A stretch of DNA of 64,000 nucleotides from JAPOUP01 sp965199865 (GTDB taxonomy: Bacteria > Pseudomonadota > Alphaproteobacteria > Rhodobacterales > Rhodobacteraceae), in assembly GCA_965199865.1 (NCBI GenBank), contig CBDATU010000002.1:124001-188000 (forward strand). Reading direction: 5' to 3'. Position 1 is the first letter of the stretch. Each line of letters starts with the position of its first letter. Made by a program: the position numbers and the translations under genes. Of the stretch, positions 54,106 to 63,323 are shown one piece after another. Below the pieces are notes generated by a model. It did not search any database. It saw only the letters and a list, made by a program, of their open reading frames with translations, and had not been told where the DNA came from.

Positions 54106-54781
54106 ATCTTGTCCTATCGGATCCACACCGCCTTCGGCAATGGAAGTGGGTGGCGCAAATGCGCCTCAATCAGGCCCGGCACAGTTTTTGGCGATCACAA
54201 TAAACTACCTTGACGTCGGTGCAATAGCTGCCAACGAGGCAGCGGAACCCGCTGTTCTGGAATCCTGCGAATGATCTGGCCGCAGCCAGTACTGATCGGA
54301 ACCAGCAGTGCCATCACAGCATTGTCCCCTTACCGACGTTGCGTGATGAATTGGCTGCACAATCGCACAGCGTTCCTTCGGTAGCATCCACGTGTGGAAA
54401 GTCTGGATGGCTGTTGACAGGCAGTGGTTCGCCCTGGCTGTGGAACGCCTGCAGGCCAATCGTGGAAAGAGGGCATGTGGCTGGAGTGATTGGCGCTCGT
54501 CATGTGATTTGTCCTGTCAGCCAATCAGCAGGTTATGGAAACATGGGACCATGTGCGGGGAATTGACGAAGCTTTGACATCCGTTCTGGGCTCCAGGCCA
54601 GATGTGATGCGGGGCCTAAGTCATGTGTGCCGACTCCATGCTGCCCAAAGCAAGGGATGGCGTGGCGGTTGTTCCTAACTGCGGAGCGAGTCGGCGCGGT
54701 CCTGAAGCCGCGGCGATGTGGTTTGGGCAGGAATCCATGAATCGCGCCCTGATTCTGCCTGTAACGCAGTCGTTATGAAGA
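54106..54781. other. Spacer downstream of prpE
   Basis: About 680 bases with no gene I can support. Its right end borders two hairpins that follow prpE. Confidence 0.4.
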
Positions 54782-54827
54782 GTTCCAGCCGTTGCTGGAA
54801 TTGATGTCATTTTCGGAATTGTCCGAA
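54782..54827 (-). terminator. Two tandem hairpins after prpE
   Basis: Just past the prpE stop lie a 6-base perfect stem (54812-54827, TTCGGA with TCCGAA) and a 7-base perfect stem (54783-54800, TTCCAGC with GCTGGAA), the second followed on the minus strand by CTCTTC. Together they form a plausible terminator without a long T-tract. Confidence 0.5.
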
Positions 54828-54828
54828 C

Positions 54829-56718
54829 TCATGTCGCAGGATAGCCCAGTTCGGCGACCGCCACGCGAATTTCGTCAAGGATGGCTAGGTCGTCTATGGT
54901 TGCAGGCGGCTTGAACTCGGCACCGTCCGCGATCCTGCACATGGTCGCTCGGAGGATCTTGCCAGAGCGGGTTTTGGGAAGCCGGTCAACGACCGCGACC
55001 AGCTTGAAGGCGGCGACGGGACCGATACGCTCCCGAACAAGCTTCACGCACTCAGCCCTGATTTCACCGTGGGGGCGGCTGACTCCCTTCGTGAGGCAGA
55101 CAAATCCCATCGGCAGCTGGCCTTTCAGGGCGTCGGCAACCCCGATGACGGCACATTCGGCGACATCTGGATGGGAAGCCAGAACCTCTTCCATGCCACC
55201 TGTCGACAGTCGGTGCCCCGCGACGTTGATGACGTCGTCCGTGCGTGCCATGATCCAGACATAGCCGTCATCGTCCTTCATGCCAGCGTCACCGGTATCG
55301 TAGTATCCAGGGAAACGATCAAGATAGGACTTTCGGAACCGGGCTTCCGCGTTCCAGAGGGTGGGCAGCGTTCCCGGAGGCAGGGGAAGCCTGATAGCGA
55401 TTGATCCCAGCTCTCCGGTTGGTTGCGGGCGGCCGTCGTTATCCAGAATCTCTATCTGGTAGCCGGGCATTGGTACCGTCGAGGAGCCCAGCTTGACTGG
55501 CAGCTGTTCGATTCCCATCGGATTGCCTGCAATGGTATAGCCGGTTTCAGTCTGCCACCAATGGTCAATGACGGGAACGCCCAGCAGATCCTGTGCCCAC
55601 TCAATCGTGTCCGGATCGGCACGCTCGCCAGCGAGATAAAGAGTTTTGAGGCAGGACAGATCGTATGGTGTCAGGAATTCGCCTTTGGGGTCCTCGCGCT
55701 TTATTGCCCGAAATGCGGTCGGAGCCGTGAAGAAACTGCGAACGTTGTGCTCTGAGATCACGCGCCAGAACGTTCCGGCGTCAGGAGTTCCAACAGGTTT
55801 GCCTTCAAACACAATGGTCGTGTTTCCATGAATCAGGGGAGCGTAACAGATATAGCTATGGCCGACGACCCATCCGACATCCGATGCCGCCCAGAACGCA
55901 TCACCAGGATCAACGTCATAGATGTTTTTCATCGTCCAGTTCAGGGCAACAAGATGGCCTCCTGTGGGCCGGACGACCCCCTTTGGTTGGCCGGTCGTGC
56001 CTGACGTATAAAGGATGTAGGCGGGATGGTTTCCCTCAACGAACACGCAGTCGGCCGGGCTGGCGCTGTCCAGCGCATGAATCCAGTCAAGGTCCCGGCC
56101 TTCTGTCAGGGTTGCCGGTGCCTGTTCTCGCTGAAGGATCAGGGTGAAGTCAGGCTTGTGCGAAGCCAGATCAATTGCGCCGTCGAGCAGTGGCTTGTAT
56201 TCCACAATGCGGCCTGGCTCGATGCCGCAGGACGCCGACAGGATCGCTTTCGGTTGAGCGTCATCGATTCTGACGGCAAGCTCGTTGGAGGCGAAACCAC
56301 CGAACACGACGGAGTGAATTGCGCCGATGCGGGTGACAGCAAGCATGGCGACAAGTGCTTCGGGCACCATGGGCATGTAGATGATGACCCGGTCTCCCTT
56401 CGCAATGCCTCGCGCCTTCAGCGCGCCAGCCAGCTGGGCGACCTGGGCCTGGAGTTCGCGGTATGTGATGGTTCGTTTGGTTCCGGTGACAGGGCTGTCG
56501 TGGATGATCGCCGCCTGGTCGCCACGGGCCGCAACATGCCGGTCGACGGCGTTCCAGCAGGTGTTGGTCATGCCATCGGAGAACCATTCGTATAGCGGCG
56601 CGTTTTCGTCACAAAGAGCCTTAGTGGGTTTGCGCTCCCATTCGATGGCTTCCGCTGCTTTCATCCAAAATGCTTCGGGGTCGTCCTGCCAGAACCTGTA
56701 AACATCAGCGAATGCCAT
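54829..56718 (-). CDS. prpE: Propionyl-CoA synthetase (PrpE type)
   Basis: 629 residues of the AMP-forming acyl-CoA synthetase family. Seen: N-terminal Acs-like cap (YRFWQDDPEAFWMKAAEAI), ATP loop YTSGTTGQPKGVVRPTGGH, DHWWQTETGYTIAGNPMG, YYDTGDAGMKDDDGYVWIMAR and the catalytic C-terminal RLPKTRSGKILR. ETGYTIAGNPMG and the QLPVKLGSS stretch place it with PrpE rather than Acs. It makes propionyl-CoA, and acetyl-CoA less well, and is unlinked to other propionate genes here. The ATG at 56718 has AGGCGCG upstream. Confidence 0.92.
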   Translation of the reverse strand: MAFADVYRFWQDDPEAFWMKAAEAIEWERKPTKALCDENAPLYEWFSDGMTNTCWNAVDRHVAARGDQAAIIHDSPVTGTKRTITYRELQAQVAQLAGALKARGIAKGDRVIIYMPMVPEALVAMLAVTRIGAIHSVVFGGFASNELAVRIDDAQPKAILSASCGIEPGRIVEYKPLLDGAIDLASHKPDFTLILQREQAPATLTEGRDLDWIHALDSASPADCVFVEGNHPAYILYTSGTTGQPKGVVRPTGGHLVALNWTMKNIYDVDPGDAFWAASDVGWVVGHSYICYAPLIHGNTTIVFEGKPVGTPDAGTFWRVISEHNVRSFFTAPTAFRAIKREDPKGEFLTPYDLSCLKTLYLAGERADPDTIEWAQDLLGVPVIDHWWQTETGYTIAGNPMGIEQLPVKLGSSTVPMPGYQIEILDNDGRPQPTGELGSIAIRLPLPPGTLPTLWNAEARFRKSYLDRFPGYYDTGDAGMKDDDGYVWIMARTDDVINVAGHRLSTGGMEEVLASHPDVAECAVIGVADALKGQLPMGFVCLTKGVSRPHGEIRAECVKLVRERIGPVAAFKLVAVVDRLPKTRSGKILRATMCRIADGAEFKPPATIDDLAILDEIRVAVAELGYPAT

Positions 56719-57158
56719 GTCGCGCCTCCAATCCTGTTTCCCATTGTCACGGTTGGGAGGGGCACGGCAAGTGGGGTGGGGATCTATGTGGCAGATTATC
56801 GCAAAGGGTGGACGGAACGAGTCCCGTCGGGCCGGTTCAGAGGCGATTGGTGCAACGGGATGGAATGCAGGGGATCTGGTTTGATCCGCGAAGCAGCGAG
56901 ATGAATGTGCCCAACCCGTTGATCGCTCTATCCTTTGGTATGAATGGTCTTAACTGTCGGGCGGAAGCCGATCTGCGGATTTGGTCGGGCGGCAAATGAG
57001 ATGCCGCGATGGGTTGATGCTTACGGGACGCGCAGGAGACTCGACTATCACGTTCCGGCAGTAGCATAAGCTCTGGTTGGTGTTGCTCTGGCTTGCTGCG
57101 CCTGGTTCGGCTTGACCTTCGTTGATGCTCTAGGCACAGTGATGACCAGACCGATTAC
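56719..57158. other. Divergent spacer between prpE and lolC
   Basis: 440 bases. It should contain promoters for prpE and the lol operon, but I could not fix a confident -35/-10 pair. No gene is supported. Confidence 0.4.
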
Positions 57159-58451
57159 TTGGAAGGGCCATTGCGTACCTCCCCGTTCTCCTCCTACGAA
57201 TGGATGATCGCCTTGCGCTACCTTCGCTCACGTAGGGCTGAAGGTGGCGTCTCCGTCATGACGTGGATTTCCCTTATCGGAATCACGCTGGCGGTCTTCG
57301 CCCTGATCGCCACTTTCGCCGTCAGATCCGGGTTCAGGGCCGAGTTCGTCGACACGATTCTGGGTGCCAACGCCCATGTCACGGTCTATTCCGACTATTA
57401 CGAATCCGACAATGGCCGGCGCATTCGAGCGCTAACTGAATATGACTCAACTGCGGGACGCATTGCCGAAATCGACGGGGTGATCCGCGCCACTCCGCTG
57501 ATTAAGGGACAGGTCATGGCCAGTCTGCTTGGAAGAAACACGGGTGTGCAGGTTTTCGGAATTGCACTCGAAGATCTCAGGACCATACCGCGTGTCGCAG
57601 GTGCCGAGGAGCGATATGGTGATATTGAGGCGTTTGGGAGGGGCATAGCAATTGGTTCAGGTGTGGCGCGTGAGCTCGGCGCTGTCGTTGGTGACAGGAT
57701 CAGACTGATCTCCCCGGACGGAGTGAAGACAGCCTTTGGGGTTTCGCCGCGCGTCAACGCCTATGAAATTGTCTACGTCTTTACGGCTGGCCGGTACGAC
57801 ATCGACCGGACCCGTCTCTATATGCCATTTGCGGAAGCCCAGAGTTTTTTCAACAAGGAGGGCCAGGCCGACGAAATCGAGGTGATCGTCGCGGAACCTG
57901 AAGAGATCAACGGATACCTGCCGGAGATTCTGAGTGCTGGCGGTGACAGGGCGCTGGTCTGGACATGGCGTGACAGTTCCGGAGCGTTTCTCAGGGCGCT
58001 TGATGTCGAAGACAACGTGATGTTCATCATTCTTTCGATTCTGGTGCTGATCGCGACGATGAACATCGTTTCGGGGCTGATCATGCTGGTGAAGAACAAG
58101 GGTCGCGACATTGGCATTCTTCGGACTGTTGGGCTTACCGAAGGATCGATTCTTCGTATATTTTTCATTTGCGGCGCATCCATCGGCGTGGCCGGGACCT
58201 TCGCGGGTACGGTAATGGGCTGTCTCTTTGCAGTCTATATCGATCCGATTTTCAGCTTTGTGAACTTCGTTATGGGAGGAGGAGTCTGGGATCCCTCGAT
58301 CCGCGGAATATACCATCTTCCTGCCAGGCTGGTGCCTGGTGACGTCATTGTCGCGGTCTGCCTTTCGCTTGGCCTAAGTTTCATCGTCACGATTTTTCCG
58401 GCTCGCCGCGCTGCGCGCATGAACCCGGTCGAGGCGCTGCGTTATGAGTGA
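57159..58451 (+). CDS. lolC: Lipoprotein-releasing ABC transporter permease (LolC/LolE type)
   Basis: 430 residues. Four membrane helices: one at about 40-62 (MTWISLIGITLAVFALIATF) and three near 290-420, with a large periplasmic domain between. The N-terminal YEWMIALRYLRSRRAEGGVS and C-terminal PARRAARMNPVEALRYE are family signatures. It extracts lipoproteins for delivery to the outer membrane with LolD. A single LolC/E-like gene beside lolD suggests a homodimer, as in many alphaproteobacteria. The start is uncertain: TTG at 57159 or TTG at 57171; no ATG is in frame. Confidence 0.92.
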   Translation: MEGPLRTSPFSSYEWMIALRYLRSRRAEGGVSVMTWISLIGITLAVFALIATFAVRSGFRAEFVDTILGANAHVTVYSDYYESDNGRRIRALTEYDSTAGRIAEIDGVIRATPLIKGQVMASLLGRNTGVQVFGIALEDLRTIPRVAGAEERYGDIEAFGRGIAIGSGVARELGAVVGDRIRLISPDGVKTAFGVSPRVNAYEIVYVFTAGRYDIDRTRLYMPFAEAQSFFNKEGQADEIEVIVAEPEEINGYLPEILSAGGDRALVWTWRDSSGAFLRALDVEDNVMFIILSILVLIATMNIVSGLIMLVKNKGRDIGILRTVGLTEGSILRIFFICGASIGVAGTFAGTVMGCLFAVYIDPIFSFVNFVMGGGVWDPSIRGIYHLPARLVPGDVIVAVCLSLGLSFIVTIFPARRAARMNPVEALRYE

Positions 58452-59133
58452 GACTGCCCTGGAGCTTCAGGGAATCGAAAAGTTTTACGGCCGCGGCACG
58501 GCTGGAGAGGTGCCGGTGCTTTGTGGAACTGATCTTCGGGTGGCGCGAGGCGAGATTGTGGCGTTGGTCGCCCCATCCGGGGCGGGAAAGTCAACGCTTC
58601 TTCACATTGCGGGCCTTCTTGACAGGCCTGACCGCGGGACGGTGGTGATTGGCGGCACTGACATGACGGGAGGGAACGACCGTCGGCGTACGGAGGCACG
58701 AAGGCGCGAAGTGGGGTTTGTTTACCAGTTCCATCATCTGCTGCCCGAGTTCACGGCGCTCGAAAACGTTGTTCTTCCACAACTAGCGAATGGTGTCGGC
58801 CGGAATGAAGCCGAGGGGCGATCGACGGAACTTCTGGCGAAGGTTGGTGTCGCTGCCCGATCTGATCACCGGCCCGCGGCGCTGAGTGGCGGCGAACAGC
58901 AGCGCGTTGCCTTCTGTCGGGCGCTTGCCAACGAACCTTTGCTTCTACTGGCGGATGAACCGACCGGAAATCTTGATCCCGGCACGTCGGATCTGGTTTT
59001 TGATGCGTTGATGGAACTGGTGCGCGATGCCGGCATGGGGGTGCTGGTCGCTACACATAACCTTGATCTGGCCGCTCGCATGGACCGACTGGTACGGCTC
59101 GCGGATGGAAAGATCGTGACGGACGATGCCTGA
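58444..59133 (+). CDS. lolD: Lipoprotein-releasing ABC transporter ATP-binding protein LolD
   Basis: 229 residues. Walker A APSGAGKST, signature LSGGEQQRVAFCRAL, Walker B LLLLADEPTGNLD and the H-loop VATHN place it in the MacB/LolD class. It overlaps the permease gene by eight bases, so the two are coupled. It provides ATP hydrolysis for lipoprotein release from the inner membrane. In Rhodobacterales lolD is often followed by dnaE, which is not the case here. Confidence 0.94.
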   Translation: MSETALELQGIEKFYGRGTAGEVPVLCGTDLRVARGEIVALVAPSGAGKSTLLHIAGLLDRPDRGTVVIGGTDMTGGNDRRRTEARRREVGFVYQFHHLLPEFTALENVVLPQLANGVGRNEAEGRSTELLAKVGVAARSDHRPAALSGGEQQRVAFCRALANEPLLLLADEPTGNLDPGTSDLVFDALMELVRDAGMGVLVATHNLDLAARMDRLVRLADGKIVTDDA

Positions 59134-59284
59134 TGCGTTCGAGGTGGAATTGCGGCGACGGTTTGCGAAGGGTCATCTGAAGAACTGGGTCTCCGCCTAA
59201 TGTGCCCCATGGAAAGGTCTACTCCCGCTTTCGGAAGTGGGCGTGCGTATGCTATTGGCAATCCGAAATCCGTGGAGCGGACAC

Positions 59285-59830
59285 ATGCTGAGTGAAAGAG
59301 CCCTGTCGAGACTTCGTGACCTGTATGATCGCAAAGTGATGAACAATGTCTTCCGTGCGCAGTACATTGAATGCCTTGTCGTAGAAGTCTTGGGAAAGGA
59401 TTGGAAGCTGACCTGGGAAAGAGGGCATGACTGGGCACCGTGGGACATCGAGAGCCTATCCGGGGACTATCGCATTGAGATCAAGCATTCTGCGGCGCGA
59501 CAGACCTGGCATGATTCGAATTCAAAGCCAGCGAAACCAAATTTCGACATTCGCTTCCGGAAGGGATACTGGACCAAGGAGAGTAAATGGGTAGAGGAAA
59601 CCGGCCGACATGCCAGCATTTATGTCTTCGCGTGGCATGGGGAGATGGACGAGGGCAAGGCGGATCATCGTGAGCCCGCGCAATGGGAGTTCTATGTTGT
59701 TCCGACCGAAGAATTGCCAGATCAGAAGTCCATTGGTCTCAGGGCTTTGCAGGAATCTTGGCGGCCTATAGGATTCGAAGCAGTTGCCGATACCGTCAAT
59801 GAGCTTTGCGGTTCATCAGACGCAGAATAG
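59285..59830 (+). CDS. Putative PD-(D/E)XK nuclease-like protein
   Basis: 181 residues from the ATG at 59285 (GGAGCGG eight bases upstream). The central APWDIESLSGDYRIEIKHSA fits a PD-(D/E)XK core: an Asp in PWD, then E-I-K on the next strand, with a preceding helix containing FRAQYIECLVVEVLG. Later segments, HASIYVFAWHGEMD and WEFYVVPTEEL, look like further core strands. No methylase or other defence gene is adjacent, so its role may be in DNA repair, or it may be an orphan restriction-like enzyme. It nearly touches convergent parE. Confidence 0.6.
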   Translation: MLSERALSRLRDLYDRKVMNNVFRAQYIECLVVEVLGKDWKLTWERGHDWAPWDIESLSGDYRIEIKHSAARQTWHDSNSKPAKPNFDIRFRKGYWTKESKWVEETGRHASIYVFAWHGEMDEGKADHREPAQWEFYVVPTEELPDQKSIGLRALQESWRPIGFEAVADTVNELCGSSDAE

Positions 59831-59837
59831 ATATCGC

Positions 59838-61799
59838 TCAGACGTCAAGCTCTTCCACGAAGCGTGCGTTCTGTTGGATGTACTGAAACCTCAGCTCTGG
59901 CTTCTTTCCCATTAGGCGTTCGACAAGGTCGCCAGTTTCGCCTGGAGAATCCTCGTCGATGGTAACCCGAATGAGCTTGCGGGTCGCGGGGTTCATCGTG
60001 GTCTCTTTCAGGTCCTTGGCGTCCATTTCGCCGAGCCCTTTGAAACGGCTGACATCAATCTTGCCTTTCCCACCCAGACCGGCCTCTAACCAGGAATCAC
60101 GTTCCGCTTCATCGAGGCAATAGACCCGTTTCGCACCCTGAGTGAGCCGGTAAAGCGGAGGGCATGCCAGAAAGAGATGTCCGGCGTCGATCATCGGGCG
60201 CATCTGGACGAAAAAGAATGTCATGAGCAGCGAAGCGATATGGGCACCATCAACGTCTGCGTCAGTCATGATGATGACTTTGGCGTAGCGAAGGTCGTCG
60301 ATGCTGAATCTGGTTCCCATGCCTACACCAAGGGCCTGGCACAGATCGTTGATTTCCACGTTCTGCCCCAGCTTTGAGCTTGCGGCACCAAGGACATTGA
60401 GGATCTTACCACGCAGGGGGAGAAGTGCCTGGGTGTTGCGGTCGCGGGCCATCTTGGCGGAGCCGCCAGCGCTGTCGCCTTCCACGATGAAGAGCTCGGT
60501 TCCGTCCCGGACATTCGCGGTGCAGTCGACGAGCTTTCCGGGAAGGCGCAGCTTCTTTGTTGCCGATTTCCGGGCCGTTTCCTTTTCCTGCCGACGGCGG
60601 AGACGCTCCTCGGCGCGCAGCACCAGGAAGTCCAGGATCGCGCCGGCTGACTTGGTGTCAGTCGCAAGCCAGTTGTCAAAATGGTCCCGCACCGCTGTTT
60701 CGACGAGGCGCGCCGCCTCGTTGGTTGACAGCTTGTCCTTGGTCTGTCCGGAGAATTCCGGTTCGGGGATGAAACAGGACACGAGTGCGCAGCCGCCAGA
60801 GGCCAGATCTTCCCTGGATATCTGGGCTGCCTTTCGGTTGCCAGCCAGTTCGCCATAGGCACGGATGCCTTTGAGAATGGCGTTCCAGAATCCACTCTCG
60901 TGCGTGCCACCCTCGGGAGTAGGGACGGTATTGCAGTAGGACTGAATGAATCCGTCCCGACTTGGTGTCCAGTTGATCGCCCATTCAACCGAGCCTGGAG
61001 TCCTGAAGCGCTCTTCGAAATCCACCCGTCCGGCAAACGGGCGCTCGACATAGGTCGAGGCGCCATTCATCTGTTCGCCAAGGTAATCGGCCAATCCACC
61101 GGGAAAATGGAAAGTGGCCTCGCTGGGAACGTCACCATCCCCGACCTGTGTGCGCCAGCGGATTTCAACACCGGAAAACAGGTAGGCTTTGGATCTGGCC
61201 ATCCTGAACAGTCGGCGGGGTCTCAATCTTGACTGACCAAAGATTTCCGCATCTGCGTGGAAGGTGACAGTGGTTCCGCGACGGTTGGAGGTTGCGCCCA
61301 AAGACAGTATGGGACCCAACGGTACGCCGCGGGAGAATTCCTGGGCGAATACTTCCCGGTTGCGGGCGACCTCAACACGCAGGTGATCGGAGAGGGCGTT
61401 GACGACGGACACTCCCACACCATGCAGGCCACCTGAGATTCGATACGCCTTTCCAGAGAACTTACCGCCCGCGTGGAGGGTGCAGAGGATGACTTCAAGG
61501 GCGCTCCTGTCCGGAAACTTCGGATGCGGGTCTACGGGAATGCCGCGTCCATTGTCGCGGATGGTGACGGACTGATCAGCATGGAACTCGACCTCGATCC
61601 GGGTCGCATGTCCGGCGACGGCTTCGTCCATTGAGTTGTCGAGCACTTCGGCCACGAGGTGATGCAGGGCACGTTCATCGGTACCGCCGATATACATTCC
61701 CGGGCGTTTGCGAACCGGTTCCAGTCCCTCCAATACCTCGATCGAAGAGGCGTCATACGATTCATTGGGCGGAGGGCGTGAAAAGAGGTCTTCCGGCAT
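59838..61799 (-). CDS. parE: DNA topoisomerase IV subunit B
   Basis: 653 residues. It is the ATPase subunit that with ParC decatenates chromosomes. Seen: GHKL ATPase blocks EVLDNSMDEAV, IRDNGRGIPVD and GGLHGVGVSVVNALS, the transducer region, and the TOPRIM domain with VEGDSAGGSA and MTDADVDGAHI. The length and absence of the long GyrB insertion identify ParE rather than GyrB. The 3' end lies seven bases from the convergent nuclease-like gene. Confidence 0.93.
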   Translation of the reverse strand: MPEDLFSRPPPNESYDASSIEVLEGLEPVRKRPGMYIGGTDERALHHLVAEVLDNSMDEAVAGHATRIEVEFHADQSVTIRDNGRGIPVDPHPKFPDRSALEVILCTLHAGGKFSGKAYRISGGLHGVGVSVVNALSDHLRVEVARNREVFAQEFSRGVPLGPILSLGATSNRRGTTVTFHADAEIFGQSRLRPRRLFRMARSKAYLFSGVEIRWRTQVGDGDVPSEATFHFPGGLADYLGEQMNGASTYVERPFAGRVDFEERFRTPGSVEWAINWTPSRDGFIQSYCNTVPTPEGGTHESGFWNAILKGIRAYGELAGNRKAAQISREDLASGGCALVSCFIPEPEFSGQTKDKLSTNEAARLVETAVRDHFDNWLATDTKSAGAILDFLVLRAEERLRRRQEKETARKSATKKLRLPGKLVDCTANVRDGTELFIVEGDSAGGSAKMARDRNTQALLPLRGKILNVLGAASSKLGQNVEINDLCQALGVGMGTRFSIDDLRYAKVIIMTDADVDGAHIASLLMTFFFVQMRPMIDAGHLFLACPPLYRLTQGAKRVYCLDEAERDSWLEAGLGGKGKIDVSRFKGLGEMDAKDLKETTMNPATRKLIRVTIDEDSPGETGDLVERLMGKKPELRFQYIQQNARFVEELDV

Positions 61800-61958
61800 G
61801 TTGGCTGCTCTGTTCGCTCATTTGTTTGTTTTGGTCATTATGAAGGAGGTTGGCCTAAAATGAAAGCGGTTTGTGCCTTCAGTCAGAAGACATACCATAT
61901 GCGCCTGCCAATGAGGCATGAGATTGTGGGGGAAGCGGCTGTGGAATTTGCGGGTCGC

Positions 61959-62357
61959 TTAAGGCAGCTGCGCTTGGGAGTGGAAGCGGGGTCGGAAAAG
62001 GAATGGATCCTCCGCGTCTTTCAGTTCGCAGGCATTGCCGTCGGGGTCGATGAATGTAGCCACCTGTCCCCAGTCAAAGGATTTGTGCTGCACTGGAATG
62101 CCGCGTGTCTCCAGCAGGTCTGCTGCGGAGGCGACATCGGTGACGTTGAGCCGCAGCATGGTCGGGTTTTCAGCGTTGCTCTTTCGGCCGTCGCACGCAT
62201 GCCCGCCAGTCCCGATCATCCGGTACCCGTCGCCAAGATGAAAACAGCACAGCCCCCTCATTTCAAACCAGACGGGCAGTTCCAGCACATCGCGGTAGAA
62301 CGCAATGCAGGCATCATACCGCTTGGTGCAGAGAATGATCCCATGGGTAAGGATCAT
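61959..62357 (-). CDS. VOC family protein (glyoxalase/bleomycin resistance fold)
   Basis: A 132-residue single VOC module pair: THGIILCTKRYDACIAFYRDV at the N-terminus and VATFIDPDGNACELKD near the end, the classical beta-alpha-beta-beta-beta signatures. H5 and E-containing LELKD-like positions could bind a metal. Substrate unknown. The ATG at 62357 has AAGGAC upstream; an earlier in-frame start at 62390 is not supported by a ribosome site. It lies 160 bases from the parE start in the same direction, so it may be upstream in the same transcript. Confidence 0.85.
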   Translation of the reverse strand: MILTHGIILCTKRYDACIAFYRDVLELPVWFEMRGLCCFHLGDGYRMIGTGGHACDGRKSNAENPTMLRLNVTDVASAADLLETRGIPVQHKSFDWGQVATFIDPDGNACELKDAEDPFLFRPRFHSQAQLP

Positions 62358-63323
62358 TGGGCTCAGTCCTTCGCCAGTTCCTGTGCTCATCCGGTCGCCT
62401 CCGCAGGAGTCCCTGCCAATGCCATAGGAAACATTCGGCTTCCATTGGTTGCGGCCTGGTCCATCGGCACGGTCGCAGGTCTACGCACACTGGAGGGGCT
62501 GAACGCCTCTACAAATTCCATGTGGTTTCCTTTCCGATCGATTTCCAGTTCTACCTTATCCTGAACCAAGTGATGGCAATCCGGTAGCATGATCGTCTCC
62601 TCGGCTCTTGTGGAGAGATCGCATTCTGATTCAATCCTGAAATGGTTCCCAATTGAGCTATCACTATTGATTTTATTATTCTTTCTTCCTTGTGCTTCAG
62701 TCGTCCTTACAGGAAATACAGGTGGACGCCGCCCCTCCATGCGCCCGAATGTGGCATTTCCATACATTCTTCGTCGGGGTGCATCCCTGTCAGGAGGTGG
62801 AATGTCGGTGTTTCGCGAAGCCCGCGGCGGGTCGCGCTGCCGGACCACGGCCAATTCTCCAGAAGACAGTCTCCCATTTCGGCATCGTCCTGCCTTATCG
62901 GGCTGTATCCATTGGAAATTTCCGGAAACCCGAAAAGGGGAAGGAATGGACCTGGTGACGAAAACCTTGGTTTCAGGTATATGATGTGCCGTTGCGACCT
63001 GATTTGGTGTAAATTGGTGACGATATGCCTGTTGCCAGGCACGAACAAACTGCTCAAATTTTCGATCCCAAAATCAAACTCACTACACGACCGACGTAAC
63101 CTTGATGGAGTTTCCCAAAATGGATGAACAGACATAGGAGAATGTCTATTGAACGAAGGCCGCTACGCGGCCAGAGGTAGCATATTGATGGGACGGAGGC
63201 ACCACGGACCCGTCGTACCCTGTCTTTGCCATTGGCCGTGCGGGTTTCCGGTGATTGCCCCTTTCTGTTCTGATTCCCTGGTTCCCCGTGTGTTCGGGGT
63301 CATTTTCAACTAGGGAGTTTCCC
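62358..63323. other. Spacer between VOC gene and integrase remnant
   Basis: About 970 bases without a supported gene. Two small perfect inverted repeats occur close to the integrase: AGACAT/ATGTCT at 63130-63147 and CCCCG/CGGGG at 63284-63299 followed by TCATTTT. These may belong to the mobile element's end or to a weak terminator. Confidence 0.4.

Noticed and set aside
59128..59202. 24-codon frame beginning in the lolD stop (ATGCCTGA) and reading MPDAFEVELRRRFAKGHLKN
   Set aside because: The overlap looks like operon coupling, but the peptide is too short and matches nothing. It could be the start of a deleted gene, without further evidence.
61860..62564. Plus-strand open frame with a perfect AAGGAGG before its ATG
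   Set aside because: It lies antisense to the VOC gene, has no recognisable domain, and its sequence is explained by the reverse reading. The ribosome-like site is likely chance.
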